A stretch of 64,000 nucleotides of DNA from Sinorhizobium meliloti 4H41 (GCF_000375585.1 NZ_AQWP01000015.1:62001-126000), one strand, 5' to 3'. Shown: positions 16,958-26,537, counted from the first letter of the stretch. Notes: generated from the sequence alone by a model not told the origin. Numbers and translations are program-made.

Positions 16958-17950
16958 TCAGTCGGCCGCCTTGCCGATGGTATCGGCCACATGAGCACCG
17001 CGCTCGCCCAAGGGGAGCGGCTTGCCCGTCGTCGAATCTACCGCCGTCTGGTGTTCGAGTTCGGCGTTGATGAGTGCGCCGATGAGGAGAATCATCACCG
17101 AGATCCACACCCATGTCATGAGACCGGCAAGCGCGCCGAGAGCGCCGTATGTCGCGTTGTAGTTGGCGAAATGTTCCAGATAGTAGGAAAAGAGCCATGA
17201 GGCGGCCAGCCAAAACAAGGTACTGAACACCGCGCCCCAGTTCAGCCACCGCAACTTCGCCCGCTCGCGACTCGGCCCGAAACGATAGATGAGGATGGTG
17301 CCGAAGGTGACGAGGAGGAGTACCACAGGCCATCTCGCCGCTCGGGTCACGAGCTCGACCCAACGATCGACCCACACATAGGCCAGTACGGCCGGCACGA
17401 CCCCGATCGCCGCGATCAGCGCCACCGCGAAGAGGAGCGCCGCGAAGGTGAACGCGATGCACAGGAGGGTTCTCGACAGAAAGCCTCTCTTTTCCCTTTC
17501 TCCATAGGCGACGTTCATCGCGTCGAAGAGGGCGGCAATGCCGTTGGCTGCCAACCACAGGGAGATTGACAGGCTCACGAAGAAACCGATGCCGAGAGTG
17601 GACGGCTTCTGCGTCGTCAGGGTCTCCAGCTGGTCCATGATCAGCCCGTAGGAGTCCGCCGGCAGAATCACCTGCAGGATACCGACATGGGTGCCGATTT
17701 CCGACGGGTCCGCGACGAGCCCGTAGATCGAGACGAGGGCACCCATCGCGGGAAAGAGCGACAGCAGAAGGTAGAAGCTTACCCCCGCGGCTATCAGCAT
17801 GACCCGCTCTTCGCCAATTTCGGAAAGCACCCGCCAGAAGACGTCCCGCATCCCCTTGGCGGGGATATCTGCGGGCGTGTCGGCTGCACGCCCCCTGCCC
17901 GGCTCCGCGGCCTCCAGCTTTTCGGCAAGTTCGATTTCGTTCGCACCCAT
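16958..17950 (-). CDS. YihY/BrkB-family membrane protein (paralogue 2)
   Basis: 330 residues. Same architecture as 13619-14605: charged N-terminal tail, DVFWRVLSEIGEERVMLIAAGVSFYLLLSLFPAM, several membrane helices, and a C-terminal tail containing ALINAELEHQTAVDSTTG. The two copies are easily alignable along their whole length, so they arose by duplication. Preceded by the best EcfG/RpoE2-type promoter of the window (18007-18031). The physiological role of the family is not settled. Confidence 0.9.
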   Translation of the reverse strand: MGANEIELAEKLEAAEPGRGRAADTPADIPAKGMRDVFWRVLSEIGEERVMLIAAGVSFYLLLSLFPAMGALVSIYGLVADPSEIGTHVGILQVILPADSYGLIMDQLETLTTQKPSTLGIGFFVSLSISLWLAANGIAALFDAMNVAYGEREKRGFLSRTLLCIAFTFAALLFAVALIAAIGVVPAVLAYVWVDRWVELVTRAARWPVVLLLVTFGTILIYRFGPSRERAKLRWLNWGAVFSTLFWLAASWLFSYYLEHFANYNATYGALGALAGLMTWVWISVMILLIGALINAELEHQTAVDSTTGKPLPLGERGAHVADTIGKAAD

Positions 17951-18006
17951 GTATCAACGCCCGTCCGGTGACGGAACCCGGCTTTCGCCTCGCCGCATGC
18001 CTATCC

Positions 18007-18031
18007 AACGCCGCGGTAAATAGCTTGTTCC
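18007..18031 (-). promoter_or_regulatory. EcfG/RpoE2-type promoter of BrkB paralogue 2 (perfect consensus)
   Basis: Minus strand GGAAC (18031-18027), 16 bases, CGTT (18010-18007): an exact match to the general-stress consensus, 57 bases upstream of the start codon. It lies at the 3' edge of the neighbouring oxidoreductase gene region. Confidence 0.75.
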
Positions 18032-18044
18032 GGGACGCGACGGC

Positions 18045-19064
18045 TCAAAGGCGGTGCGCCTGCCCGCTTTCCGAAGCGCCGAGAAACGCATTGATGAGCC
18101 GGTGGACCTTCAGCGCCTCGCGCCCGTTGACGCGCGGTTCGCCATTACTCTCGACGGCATCGAGAAAGTCGGCGAGGACCGCACGGTGATGGTGATGCGG
18201 GAATGCCATCGGATCGGCGCCGGCACCACCCGCGGCCTCGTCCTCGACCGAGAGTTCCGTTCCGTCGTGGAAGGATACGGCAAGCAGCCGGCCGCCCAGG
18301 CGCGCCATGCCGCGCGTCCCGATTATATCTATCTCGTCCGGATAGCCGGGATAAGCGCAGGTGGTCGCGCTCACGGTCCCTATCGCGCCGCCCGCGAAGC
18401 GGATCGCCGCCATCGCCAGGTCTTCGGTTTCCATGCGGTGGATTCCGCTCGTCGCCGCATAGGCCTTGACCTCTTCCGGCAGGCCAGCGAGCGAAACGAG
18501 AAGGTCGAGCGTGTGTATGGCCTGGGTGAGAAGCACGCCGCCGCCGTCGCGAGCCCGCGTACCCCGGCCCGGTTGATCGTAATAGCTCTGCGGCCGCCAG
18601 TTGTGCAGCCGGGCCGAAGCACTGACGATTTGGCCGAGGCGGCCTTCATCGATGAGCCTCGCAAGTTCCTGGCTGACCCTGCGAAAGCGGTGCTGAAGCA
18701 CGATGCCGAGTTTTATTCCCGCGCGCTCGGCCAACGTCACCAGAGCTTCCGATCGCTCCGGGGTGATCTCCAGCGGTTTTTCGAGAAGCACATGCTTGCC
18801 CGCTTCGGCCGCCTGCCGCACCAGATCGAGATGCGTGCTCGGCGGCGTCAATATCATGACGGCCGTGATCGACGGATCATGGAAGATCGCCTCGGCGGAG
18901 TCGCAAGTCGCGAAACCATAGGCCTCGGAAAAGGCAGCCCGCCTGGCGGCCGTGGGACTGTAGGCTGCAGCGACGTCAACTCTCTCCTCGAGGTCCAGCA
19001 GGCTTTTGGCATGCGGGCCAGCCGCCATGCCGAGTCCGATCACGCCGATGCGCGTCTTTTTCAT
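18045..19064 (-). CDS. Gfo/Idh/MocA-family NAD(P)-dependent oxidoreductase
   Basis: 339 residues. N-terminal Rossmann motif GVIGLGMAAGPHA and the family-defining EKPLE within KHVLLEKPLEITPE; the C-terminal half is the GFO_IDH_MocA alpha/beta domain with LLTQAIHTLDLLVSLAGLP. Such enzymes oxidise or reduce cyclic sugars, sugar acids or inositols. It is divergent from uxaC, sharing a 157-base intergenic region with a palindrome, which points to a role in hexuronate or related sugar-acid use. The exact substrate is not predictable. Confidence 0.88.
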   Translation of the reverse strand: MKKTRIGVIGLGMAAGPHAKSLLDLEERVDVAAAYSPTAARRAAFSEAYGFATCDSAEAIFHDPSITAVMILTPPSTHLDLVRQAAEAGKHVLLEKPLEITPERSEALVTLAERAGIKLGIVLQHRFRRVSQELARLIDEGRLGQIVSASARLHNWRPQSYYDQPGRGTRARDGGGVLLTQAIHTLDLLVSLAGLPEEVKAYAATSGIHRMETEDLAMAAIRFAGGAIGTVSATTCAYPGYPDEIDIIGTRGMARLGGRLLAVSFHDGTELSVEDEAAGGAGADPMAFPHHHHRAVLADFLDAVESNGEPRVNGREALKVHRLINAFLGASESGQAHRL

Positions 19065-19137
19065 TCCGTCACCCCCTCAGCACAGTTCCTCCGGACCTCT
19101 CTCTACATCCTGCAGCGATGCGCGGCAAGAAAGTCAT

Positions 19138-19168
19138 CATACAACTTCATGAAGTTTGTATGTTGACA
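19138..19168 (+). promoter_or_regulatory. Candidate GntR-type operator and -35 element in the oxidoreductase/uxaC divergent promoter
   Basis: A perfect 14-bp palindrome AACTTCATGAAGTT (19143-19156), flanked by near-matching CATAC/TGTATG arms, is directly followed by TTGACA (19163-19168), a consensus -35 hexamer reading toward uxaC. A clear -10 is not visible. The FadR-type GntR protein encoded at 23701-24450 is the obvious candidate ligand. Confidence 0.55.
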
Positions 19169-19221
19169 ATATATTTTACAAGCCGTAGCCATAGAGCACC
19201 TGTTGGAGGAGCGGGAGAGTG

Positions 19222-20631
19222 ATGAGGGGACTGATCGATCCAGATCTGTTGTTTCCGGCCGAAGAGCGCACCCGTGCGCTGGCGCGGAGGCTATATGCCG
19301 AAGTAAGCGGTCTTCCGATCGTCAGCCCGCACGGGCATACGGAGCCGCGCTGGTATGCGCTGGACGAACCTTTTCCCGACCCCGCCCAACTTCTCATCGT
19401 GCCGGATCATTATGTGTTCCGCATGCTGTTCAGCCAGGGGATCAGGCTGGAAGAGCTCGGCGTTCCGGCGCTCGACGGTTCGCCGGTCGAGACGGATGGC
19501 CGCGCGATCTGGCGGCGTTTCTGCGAGAACTACCATCTCTTTCGCGGCACGCCGACGCGGCTTTGGTTCGACTATACGCTCTCCGAGCTTTTCGGCATCG
19601 ACGAACTGCCCTCCGCCGCCAGTTCGGACCGGCTTTACGACCACGTCGCCGACTGTCTGGGGCGCCCGGATTATCGCCCGCGCGCGCTCTACGAGCGCTT
19701 CAATATCGAGGTGATCTCCACGACCGACAGTGCCCTGGACGATCTGGGCTGGCACGGCAAGATACTGGAAAGCGGCTGGAAAGGACGGGTCGTCCCCGCC
19801 TACCGTCCCGACGCGGTGGTCGATCCGGATTTCCAGGGTTTTTCGACCAATCTCGACAAGCTCGGCGACATCACCGGCGCCGACACCGCAACGTGGTCGG
19901 GCTATCTGGACGCCCATCGCTCCCGCCGCGCCTATTTCAAGAATTTCGGCGCGACCTCGACGGATCACGGCCATGCGACGGCAGACACGGCCAACCTTTC
20001 GCAAGCGGAGGCCGCGGCACTCTTCGACAGGGTGCGGCTGGGCAAGGCGGATGCCGACGAGCGGCGCTTGTTCCGGGCGCAGATGCTGACCGAGATGGCG
20101 AAGATGAGCCTGGACGATGGGCTCGTAATGCAGATTCATCCGGGCTCGTTCCGCAACCACTCGCCGGCGATCCTGGCAAAGTTCGGCCGCGACAAAGGTT
20201 TCGATATTCCGGCACGCACCGACTATGTGACCGCACTCAAGCCGTTGCTCGATGCAGTCGGGCTCGAGCGCGATCTGACCGTCATTCTCTTTACGCTGGA
20301 CGAGACGAGCTATGCGCGCGAGCTTGCGCCGCTTGCCGGCGTCTATCCCGCGCTGAAGCTCGGACCCGCATGGTGGTTCCACGACAGTGCGGAGGGTATG
20401 CGCCGCTTCCGTGAGATGACCACCGAGACGGCGGGCTTCTACAACACCGTCGGGTTCAACGACGACACAAGGGCGTTTCCGTCCATCCCCGCGCGCCACG
20501 ACATTGCGCGCCGGGTCGACTGCGCATTTCTCGCGCGTCTGGTCGCGGAACATCGCCTGCGGGAGGATGAGGCGTACGAGCTTGCGCGGGACCTTGCCTA
20601 TGGTCTCGCCAAGGAGGCGTACCGGCTCTGA
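19222..20631 (+). CDS. uxaC: Glucuronate/uronate isomerase
   Basis: 469 residues from the ATG at 19222 (a GTG one codon earlier is possible), preceded by GGAGGAGCGGGAG. Full length for the UxaC family; metal-binding motif [11 protein letters not shown] near residue 35, and [17 protein letters not shown] in the second half. It isomerises D-glucuronate to D-fructuronate or D-galacturonate to D-tagaturonate in the cytoplasm. It heads a plus-strand gene group with a TRAP transporter, GntR regulator, kduI, kduD and a KdgF-like cupin, i.e. hexuronate catabolism. No UxaB/UxuB or UxaA/UxuA partners are in the window. Confidence 0.95.
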   Translation: MRGLIDPDLLFPAEERTRALARRLYAEVSGLPIVSPHGHTEPRWYALDEPFPDPAQLLIVPDHYVFRMLFSQGIRLEELGVPALDGSPVETDGRAIWRRFCENYHLFRGTPTRLWFDYTLSELFGIDELPSAASSDRLYDHVADCLGRPDYRPRALYERFNIEVISTTDSALDDLGWHGKILESGWKGRVVPAYRPDAVVDPDFQGFSTNLDKLGDITGADTATWSGYLDAHRSRRAYFKNFGATSTDHGHATADTANLSQAEAAALFDRVRLGKADADERRLFRAQMLTEMAKMSLDDGLVMQIHPGSFRNHSPAILAKFGRDKGFDIPARTDYVTALKPLLDAVGLERDLTVILFTLDETSYARELAPLAGVYPALKLGPAWWFHDSAEGMRRFREMTTETAGFYNTVGFNDDTRAFPSIPARHDIARRVDCAFLARLVAEHRLREDEAYELARDLAYGLAKEAYRL

Positions 20632-20662
20632 GAATTCACATCATGCAAACGGGAGGAAAAGC

Positions 20663-21640
20663 ATGAAAATCCTGGTCAAACTGGCGGCCGGTCTGTTGGT
20701 CGCCGCTTCTTTTATAGGCAATGCAGCCAATGCTCAGACGGTGCTGCGCTCATCGGATACGCATCCGGACGGCTATCCGACGGTCGAGGGGGTCAAATAT
20801 TTCGGCGAGCTGGTCAAGGAGCGCACAGCCGGCCGCTACTCCGTCGAGGTCTATCACTCCGCGCAGCTCGGAGAGGAAAAGGACACGATCGAGCAGGTGC
20901 GCTCCGGTGTCATCGAACTGAACCGCGTATCGATGGCGCCCTTCAACGGAACGGTGAAGGAATCGATCGTTCCGGCGTTGCCCTATCTCTTCCGTTCGGA
21001 AGAGCACATGCACAAGGTGATGGACGGCGCGATCGGCGATCAGATCAAGAAGGCCTTCGAAGGCGCCGGAGTGGTGGTGCTTGCCTTCTATGACGCCGGC
21101 GCGCGTTCCTTCTACAACAAGCAGAAGCCGATCAATTCGGTTGAAGACATGAAGGGCCTGAAGTTCCGCGTCATCCAGTCGGACATCTTCGTCGACATGG
21201 TGGCAGCACTCGGGGCGAACGCTACGCCGATGCCCTACGGCGAAGTCTATTCGGGCATCGAAACGGGCGTCATCGACGGCGCGGAAAACAATTTTCCAAG
21301 CTACGACACCGCCAAGCATTTCGAAGTGGCCAAGAACTTCTCGCTCGACGAACACACCATCCTTCCGGAGGTATTCGTCATGAACAAGGCGGTCTTCGAC
21401 AAGCTCACGCCGGAAGACCAGGAGATCTTCAAGCAGGCAGCGAAGGAGAGCGTTGCCAAGCAGCGCGAGCTCTGGGCTGCCAAGGTGAAGGAGTCGCGTG
21501 CGAAGGTCGAAGCGGCCGGCGCGAAGATCACCACCCCCGACAAGCAGGGGTTCATCGACGCGATGAAGCCGGTCTACGAAAAGCACGTCACCGATGAGGT
21601 CCTCAAGAAGATGGTCGAGGACGTTCGCGCGGTGCAGTGA
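20663..21640 (+). CDS. TRAP transporter substrate-binding protein (DctP family)
   Basis: 325 residues, start supported by GGGAGGAAAAGC. A Sec signal peptide with cleavage at about ANA-QT (residue 25) directs it to the periplasm. The DctP-family signature [30 protein letters not shown] and EPG-like [13 protein letters not shown] are clear; the conserved Arg that clamps the substrate carboxylate is in KFRVIQ. Binds an organic or sugar acid for the membrane subunits encoded downstream. With uxaC and kduI/D around it, a hexuronate ligand is likely. Confidence 0.93.
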   Translation: MKILVKLAAGLLVAASFIGNAANAQTVLRSSDTHPDGYPTVEGVKYFGELVKERTAGRYSVEVYHSAQLGEEKDTIEQVRSGVIELNRVSMAPFNGTVKESIVPALPYLFRSEEHMHKVMDGAIGDQIKKAFEGAGVVVLAFYDAGARSFYNKQKPINSVEDMKGLKFRVIQSDIFVDMVAALGANATPMPYGEVYSGIETGVIDGAENNFPSYDTAKHFEVAKNFSLDEHTILPEVFVMNKAVFDKLTPEDQEIFKQAAKESVAKQRELWAAKVKESRAKVEAAGAKITTPDKQGFIDAMKPVYEKHVTDEVLKKMVEDVRAVQ

Positions 21641-21676
21641 CGAGTCAGACGGGCAGGCCTGCTGTGCCCATGCGCG

Positions 21677-21730
21677 TTGGAGCGGGATGAGGAAATGCGT
21701 GTGCGGTTCTCCGCCCGTATCCCGCTCCAA
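21677..21730. repeat. Interspersed palindromic repeat, copy B
   Basis: 54-bp element with perfect 12-bp arms (TTGGAGCGGGAT / ATCCCGCTCCAA). Same family as 3548-3597, in the opposite orientation. It lies between the TRAP binding-protein gene and its permease genes and may form an mRNA hairpin that raises expression of the binding protein over the permeases. Confidence 0.8.
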
Positions 21731-21843
21731 TCAACTGAAATCGATGACGTTCATGATTTGGATCGACCCGACCCAGGATCATCGTAATCGAGCGCAAAGG
21801 CCGCGGCAGAAGCCTGCCCGTCCCTTTCAATAGGAATGAAACC

Positions 21844-22404
21844 TTGTCCAACGGATTGGCAAAACTAGGCCGGGGCCTCTCGTGGCTGGGCACCCTCTCG
21901 CTTTGGATGGCGGGTGTGGGCCTCGTCGCGATGACGCTCATCGTCGCCTGGCAGGTGTTCTGCCGCTACGTGTTGAACGACTCGCCGAGCTGGACCGAAC
22001 CCGGCGCCGTCATGCTGATGAGCTGGTTCATCTTCTTGGGTGCCGCAGTCGGGGTGCGCGAAAACTATCATCTCGGCTTCGACGTGCTGCTCTATGTCGT
22101 GCCGAAAGGCGGCAAGATCTGGCTGCGCATGATCTCCGATATCGTCGCGCTCGCCTTCGGGGCCGGCATGATCTGGTATGGAGGGCAGCTCGTGGCTCTC
22201 ACCTGGAACACCGTCCTGCCGTCGCTGCGGATTTCCGGCGGCTGGAGCTATGTGCCCCTCGTCGCGGGCGGCGTCCTTATTTGCCTGTTCGCGCTGGAGC
22301 GCATCGTCCTGCGCCTTGCCGGGGAGCCGATCGACGATCGTCTCGACGAAATGCCGCCGGCGGAAGTTGCCGCCGAACTCGAACCTGCTGAAATAAAGGC
22401 CTGA
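21844..22404 (+). CDS. TRAP transporter small permease (DctQ family)
   Basis: 186 residues. The start is a TTG preceded by AGGA; no ATG is available in frame before residue 23 (within the first helix), so TTG is the best choice. Four hydrophobic helices and the family motif SPSWTEPGAVMLMSWFIFLGAAVG are visible. Forms the small membrane subunit that couples the binding protein to DctM. Separated from the binding-protein gene by ~200 bases that hold a palindromic repeat, but only 4 bases from dctM. Confidence 0.88.
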   Translation: MSNGLAKLGRGLSWLGTLSLWMAGVGLVAMTLIVAWQVFCRYVLNDSPSWTEPGAVMLMSWFIFLGAAVGVRENYHLGFDVLLYVVPKGGKIWLRMISDIVALAFGAGMIWYGGQLVALTWNTVLPSLRISGGWSYVPLVAGGVLICLFALERIVLRLAGEPIDDRLDEMPPAEVAAELEPAEIKA

Positions 22405-22408
22405 CCCG

Positions 22409-23692
22409 ATGGACATGATGATCCTCTTCGGCGTGTTCACGCTGCTGATGCTGATCGGCACGCCGATCGCCTTCTGCCTCGGCGTCGCGTCCTTCGCGAC
22501 GGTTCTTTATCTGGGGCTGCCGCCGCTGGTGATCTTTCAGCGGCTCAATTCCGGCATGAGCGTGTTTTCGCTGCTTGCCATTCCATTCTTCATCTATGCC
22601 GGCGATCTGATGGTGCGTGGCGGAATCGCCCAGAAGATCGTCGCCTTCGCGGCATCGCTGGTCGGGCACATCCGGGGCGGGCTCGGTCAGGTCAACATCG
22701 TCACCGCAACGCTGTTCGGCGGCATTTCAGGATCGGCCGTGGCGGAAGCCGCGGCTGTGGGCGGGCTCATGATCCCGCAGATGAAGCAGCGCGGTTACGG
22801 CGCGGACTACGCCGTCAATGTCACCTCCATGGCGGCCTTGATCGCGCTGATGCTGCCGCCTTCGCACAACATGATCATCTACTCGATCTCGGCAGGCGGA
22901 AAGATCTCGATCGCAGATCTCTTCACCGCCGGCATCGTTCCCGGCCTCCTTTACGCTGCCGCACTGATGACTACCGCCTATTTCGTTGCACGCCGGCGCG
23001 GCTATCCGACGGAGATCTTTCCCGGGTTCGCCCGGGTCGGGCGCTATCTGCTGGTTTCGACGCCCGGCCTCCTGCTCATCGGCATCATCTTCGGGGGCGT
23101 ACGTTCGGGCGTGTTCACCGCGACCGAGAGTTCCTGCATCGCCGTCCTTTATGCGCTCGCGGTGACCGTCTTCGTCTACCGGCAGATGACCTGGCAGGAT
23201 TTCGTCCAGGCAACCTTCGCGGCCGTGCGCACGACGGCCATGGTCCTGCTCATCATCGGCATGGCGGCCGCCTTCTCCTGGCTGATGGCCTTCCTCAGAG
23301 TGCCCGCAGCGCTGATCGACTGGATGAACACGATCTCGGAAAATCCGATCATCATACTCCTGTTGCTCAACGTCCTGATGCTGTTCCTCGGCACCTTCAT
23401 GGACATGGGCCCGACCATCATCATCAGCACCCCGATCTTCCTGCCCGTCGCCATGGCCTACGGCGTCGACCCGGTTCATTTCGGCGTCATCATGATCTTG
23501 AACTTCGGCATCGGCCTCAACACGCCGCCAGTGGGCGCCGTGCAGTTCGTCGCCTGTGCAGTCGGGAAAATTTCCGTCTGGCAGGCGATGCGCAGCATAT
23601 GGCCGTTCTACCTGGCGGGGTTGATCGTGCTCGGGCTCGTCACCTATGTTCCGGCCCTTTCGCTATGGCTGCCGGCCGTCTTCAAAGGGTGA
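22409..23692 (+). CDS. TRAP transporter large permease (DctM family)
   Basis: 427 residues, standard length for DctM, with about 12 hydrophobic segments. Family motifs include GGISGSAVAEAAAVGGLMIPQMKQRGY and TATESSCIAVLYALAV. It performs Na+- or H+-driven uptake of the acid delivered by the DctP protein. Starts 4 bases after dctQ and is followed 8 bases later by the GntR gene, so transporter and regulator are probably co-transcribed. Confidence 0.94.
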   Translation: MDMMILFGVFTLLMLIGTPIAFCLGVASFATVLYLGLPPLVIFQRLNSGMSVFSLLAIPFFIYAGDLMVRGGIAQKIVAFAASLVGHIRGGLGQVNIVTATLFGGISGSAVAEAAAVGGLMIPQMKQRGYGADYAVNVTSMAALIALMLPPSHNMIIYSISAGGKISIADLFTAGIVPGLLYAAALMTTAYFVARRRGYPTEIFPGFARVGRYLLVSTPGLLLIGIIFGGVRSGVFTATESSCIAVLYALAVTVFVYRQMTWQDFVQATFAAVRTTAMVLLIIGMAAAFSWLMAFLRVPAALIDWMNTISENPIIILLLLNVLMLFLGTFMDMGPTIIISTPIFLPVAMAYGVDPVHFGVIMILNFGIGLNTPPVGAVQFVACAVGKISVWQAMRSIWPFYLAGLIVLGLVTYVPALSLWLPAVFKG

Positions 23693-23700
23693 CAAACCGC

Positions 23701-24450
23701 ATGGATCTTCTGACCGAACGCAAACCGAAGCTTTCCGAACGCGTCGCGAACGCAATACGGGAGCAGGTTCTGAAGGGCGAAATACAGCCCGGGCAGAAGC
23801 TGCCGACGGAGAGCCGGATGAGCGAGTTCTTCGGCGTCAGCCGCACGGTGGTGCGCGAAGCGATCGCAACCCTTGCCGCGGACGGCCTCGTGGAGCCGCG
23901 GCAGGGTGCCGGGGTTTTCGTCATGGACCACCCGACGCTTGCCTTCGGCTCGATCAGCCTCGACGTCGGCAACAAGATCTCCCATGCGCTCAACGTCATC
24001 GAGGTGCGGATGGGGCTCGAGATCGAGAGCGCGGGTCTGGCAGCGCTTCGGCGCAATGGTGCCCAGGAGGCCCAGATCCAGGAGGCCTTCTTCGAATTCG
24101 ATCGCCTGCTCGAGCGCGGCGAGGCAACCGGAAAGAGCGACTTTGCCTTCCACCGGGCGATCGCGGCCGCGACCAACAATCCCTATTACGTGGAGGTTCT
24201 CGATGCGCTGGGTCTGCGGGCTATCCCTTGCGACGTCGCCTCCCCCTGGGGGACGGAAAGCGTGCTTTCTCGTGCATATCAGGAAAGCCTCCAGCGCGAG
24301 CATCTAGCGATCCTGAAGGCGATTTCCGAAAGCGATCCGGAAGCTGCCCGCGCGGCCATGCGCGCCCATCTGACCGCGAGCCAGGAACGCTACCGTGTCC
24401 GGTTGAGCGGACAGCAGGCCGCCTGGGGCGCCGCCAAGCGCGGCGTCTGA
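23701..24450 (+). CDS. GntR-family (FadR/FCD subfamily) transcriptional regulator
   Basis: 249 residues. Winged-helix domain at 8-75 with LPTESRMSEFFGVSRTVVREAIATLAADGLVEPRQGAGVFV, then an FCD effector domain (about 95-235) with metal-ligand-type Asp/His positions in FDRLLERGEATGKSDFAFHRAIAAATNN. Such proteins repress uronate or other acid catabolism until the inducer binds. Its position between dctM and kduI and the palindrome upstream of uxaC make it the likely regulator of this hexuronate cluster, including its own operon. Confidence 0.92.
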   Translation: MDLLTERKPKLSERVANAIREQVLKGEIQPGQKLPTESRMSEFFGVSRTVVREAIATLAADGLVEPRQGAGVFVMDHPTLAFGSISLDVGNKISHALNVIEVRMGLEIESAGLAALRRNGAQEAQIQEAFFEFDRLLERGEATGKSDFAFHRAIAAATNNPYYVEVLDALGLRAIPCDVASPWGTESVLSRAYQESLQREHLAILKAISESDPEAARAAMRAHLTASQERYRVRLSGQQAAWGAAKRGV

Positions 24451-24460
24451 TTGCCCATCT

Positions 24461-24553
24461 CCAGAGCGTTTTCGCTGCCTATCGAAGCAGCGGAACGCTT
24501 CAACACTTTGAAACGACGCACTCCTGGACGAGACCGTTACACGTTTTTCCTGG
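24461..24553. repeat. Rhizobial mosaic palindromic element between the GntR gene and kduI
   Basis: About 93 bp with internal inverted repeats (GAGCGTTTTCGCTGC ... GCAGCGGAACGCTTC) and outer CCAG/CCTGG ends. It has the look of the multi-motif intergenic mosaic elements common in Sinorhizobium and differs from the copies A-C described above. It would form a stable hairpin ahead of kduI. Confidence 0.6.
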
Positions 24554-24582
24554 AAGTGCCCCAATCCGAGGACCGTGAGCCG

Positions 24583-25431
24583 ATGACCGCAAGCCATATC
24601 GACTACACCATTCGTTTCGCCGTCGACCCGGCAGCAGCAGCCCGCATGGACACCGATGCCTTGCGCGCGAATTTTCACATTGGCGATCTGTTCCGGCAGG
24701 GGCGGATCTCGCTCACCTATAGCCATTACGACCGGATGATCGTCGGCGGTGCCGTGCCGGTCGACAAGCCCTTGGCTCTCGAAACCATCCGTCCGACGGG
24801 TACGGCGCGCTTTCTCGAGCGGCGCGAGCTCATCGCCGTCAATATCGGCGGCCCCGGCCTTATCGAGATGAATGGCGAAAGCTTTCGTCTCGAGCCGCGC
24901 GACATGGCCTATGCCGGCATGGGAGAGGAGGTCACCTTCTCGTCCGAGGACCCGGCCGCGCCCGCCAAATTCTACCTGCTCAGTGCGCCCGCTCACCAGG
25001 CGCTGCCAAGGCGGCATATCCGCATCGGCGATGCCAAACGGCTCGACCTCGGCAGTGCGGCCACCTCGAACGAGCGTTCGATCTTCCAGTTCATCCACCC
25101 CGAAGGCGTGAAGACCTGCCAGTTGGTCGTCGGCATGACTCAACTTGCCCCGGGATCGGTCTGGAACACCATGCCGTGCCACGTGCACGACCGGCGAATG
25201 GAGGCGTATCTCTATTTCGACCTCGATGACAGCGCCCGCGTCCTGCACCTCATGGGCGAGCCGAGCGAAACCCGGCACATCGTGATGGCCAGGGAGGAGG
25301 CCGTGCTTTCTCCGCCCTGGTCGATCCATTCGGGCTGCGGAACCGCAAACTACGCCTTCATCTGGGCCATGGCCGGCGACAATGTCGACTATACCGATGT
25401 GGAGATGGTGGCGATGGAGACGCTGCGATGA
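24583..25431 (+). CDS. kduI: 5-dehydro-4-deoxy-D-glucuronate isomerase
   Basis: 282 residues from the ATG at 24583, matching KduI length; reading frames starting earlier would run through the repeat element. The cupin-type metal site is seen in CHVHDRRMEAYLYFD with a further His in PPWSIHSGCG. It converts 4-deoxy-L-threo-5-hexosulose uronate (DKI) into 2-keto-3-deoxygluconate precursors (DKII) in pectin/unsaturated-uronate breakdown; E. coli KduI also acts on hexuronates. Overlaps kduD by 4 bases (ATGA). Confidence 0.95.
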   Translation: MTASHIDYTIRFAVDPAAAARMDTDALRANFHIGDLFRQGRISLTYSHYDRMIVGGAVPVDKPLALETIRPTGTARFLERRELIAVNIGGPGLIEMNGESFRLEPRDMAYAGMGEEVTFSSEDPAAPAKFYLLSAPAHQALPRRHIRIGDAKRLDLGSAATSNERSIFQFIHPEGVKTCQLVVGMTQLAPGSVWNTMPCHVHDRRMEAYLYFDLDDSARVLHLMGEPSETRHIVMAREEAVLSPPWSIHSGCGTANYAFIWAMAGDNVDYTDVEMVAMETLR

Positions 25432-26192
25432 GCCTACCGTCGCGCTTCAGCCTTGCCGGCCGCCGTGTCATCGTCACCGGTGCCAATACCGGGATCGGAC
25501 AGGGTATCGCGGTGTCGATCGCGAGGGCGGGCGGCACGGTCATCGGCGTGGGCCGCTCCGCCATGGACGAGACCGAAAAGAAGGTCACCGACGCCGGCGG
25601 AACTTTCATTGCGGCCCATGCCGATCTTGGCGATCGCGAAGCCACCCGCTCCCTCATCGACGGGTTGTGGAACGAGCATGGCGCTCTGCAGGGCCTGGTC
25701 AACAATGCGGGGATAATCCGTCGCGCCGACGCGGTGGATTTCACCGAGGCCGACTGGGATGATGTCATCGACGTCAATCTGCGTTCGCTGTTCTTCCTCA
25801 GCCAGGCCTTCGGCCGCCGGGTCATTGCAGAGGAAAGCCGCGGCAAGATCGTCAACATCGCTTCGCTGCTGTCATTTCAGGGCGGCATCCGCGTCGCTTC
25901 CTATACCGCGTCCAAACACGGAGCCCTCGGCATCACCCGATTGCTGGCATGCGAATGGGCTGCCAAGGGCATCAATGTGAATGCCGTGGCCCCCGGCTAC
26001 GTCGTCACCAACAACACGGAAGCTCTGCGCGCCGACGAAAAGCGCAGCGCCTCCATTCTGGAACGTATCCCCGCAGGGCGCTGGGGCACGCCGGACGATA
26101 TAGGCGATGCGGCGGTCTTCCTGCTTGCACCGGCCTCCGACTACATGCATGGCGCCGTCGTTCCGGTCGACGGCGGCTGGCTCGCCAGATAG
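25428..26192 (+). CDS. kduD: 2-dehydro-3-deoxy-D-gluconate 5-dehydrogenase
   Basis: 254-residue short-chain dehydrogenase. Cofactor motif TGANTGIGQG (17-26), NNAG (92-95), catalytic Ser146 and Tyr159-x3-Lys163 (YTASK). Start overlaps the kduI stop. It reduces DKII to 2-keto-3-deoxygluconate with NAD(P)H. The KduI-KduD pairing supports the assignment over other SDR activities. A KdgK kinase and an aldolase for the product are not in the window. Confidence 0.93.
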   Translation: MSLPSRFSLAGRRVIVTGANTGIGQGIAVSIARAGGTVIGVGRSAMDETEKKVTDAGGTFIAAHADLGDREATRSLIDGLWNEHGALQGLVNNAGIIRRADAVDFTEADWDDVIDVNLRSLFFLSQAFGRRVIAEESRGKIVNIASLLSFQGGIRVASYTASKHGALGITRLLACEWAAKGINVNAVAPGYVVTNNTEALRADEKRSASILERIPAGRWGTPDDIGDAAVFLLAPASDYMHGAVVPVDGGWLAR

Positions 26193-26201
26193 GAGAAAAC
26201 G

Positions 26202-26537
26202 ATGGACACGAAAATTTTTGCCCGTGGCGACGACGGCGAATGGGTAGAGCTCGGACAGGGCAATCGGCGCCGGGTGATCCTGCATACCGACGAGCTGATG
26301 CTGGTCGAATTCGCCTTCGAGAAAGGCGGAATCGGCGCACTCCACTCACACCCTCATGTGCAGGGAAGCTATATCGCAGAGGGCAGGTTCGAAGTCACCG
26401 TCGGCGAGCACACGCAGGTTCTTTCGACCGGCGACAGTTTCATTGCTCCATCGGGCGTGGTCCATGGCGTAAAGGCGCTGGAGGCCGGCCGGCTGATCGA
26501 CAGCTTCACGCCGCACCGCGCCGATTTCCTGAAATAG
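26202..26537 (+). CDS. kdgF: KdgF-like cupin, probable unsaturated-uronate ring-opening enzyme
   Basis: 111 residues, a single cupin domain. Metal ligands are visible as HSHPHVQGSYIAEGRFEV (two His and a Gln) and a later His in SGVVHGVKA. KdgF converts 4,5-unsaturated galacturonate or related uronates to the linear ketone form that feeds KduI, which agrees with its place directly after kduD (9 bases). Last gene of the hexuronate group; converges on a LacI gene with a hairpin between. Confidence 0.85.
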   Translation: MDTKIFARGDDGEWVELGQGNRRRVILHTDELMLVEFAFEKGGIGALHSHPHVQGSYIAEGRFEVTVGEHTQVLSTGDSFIAPSGVVHGVKALEAGRLIDSFTPHRADFLK

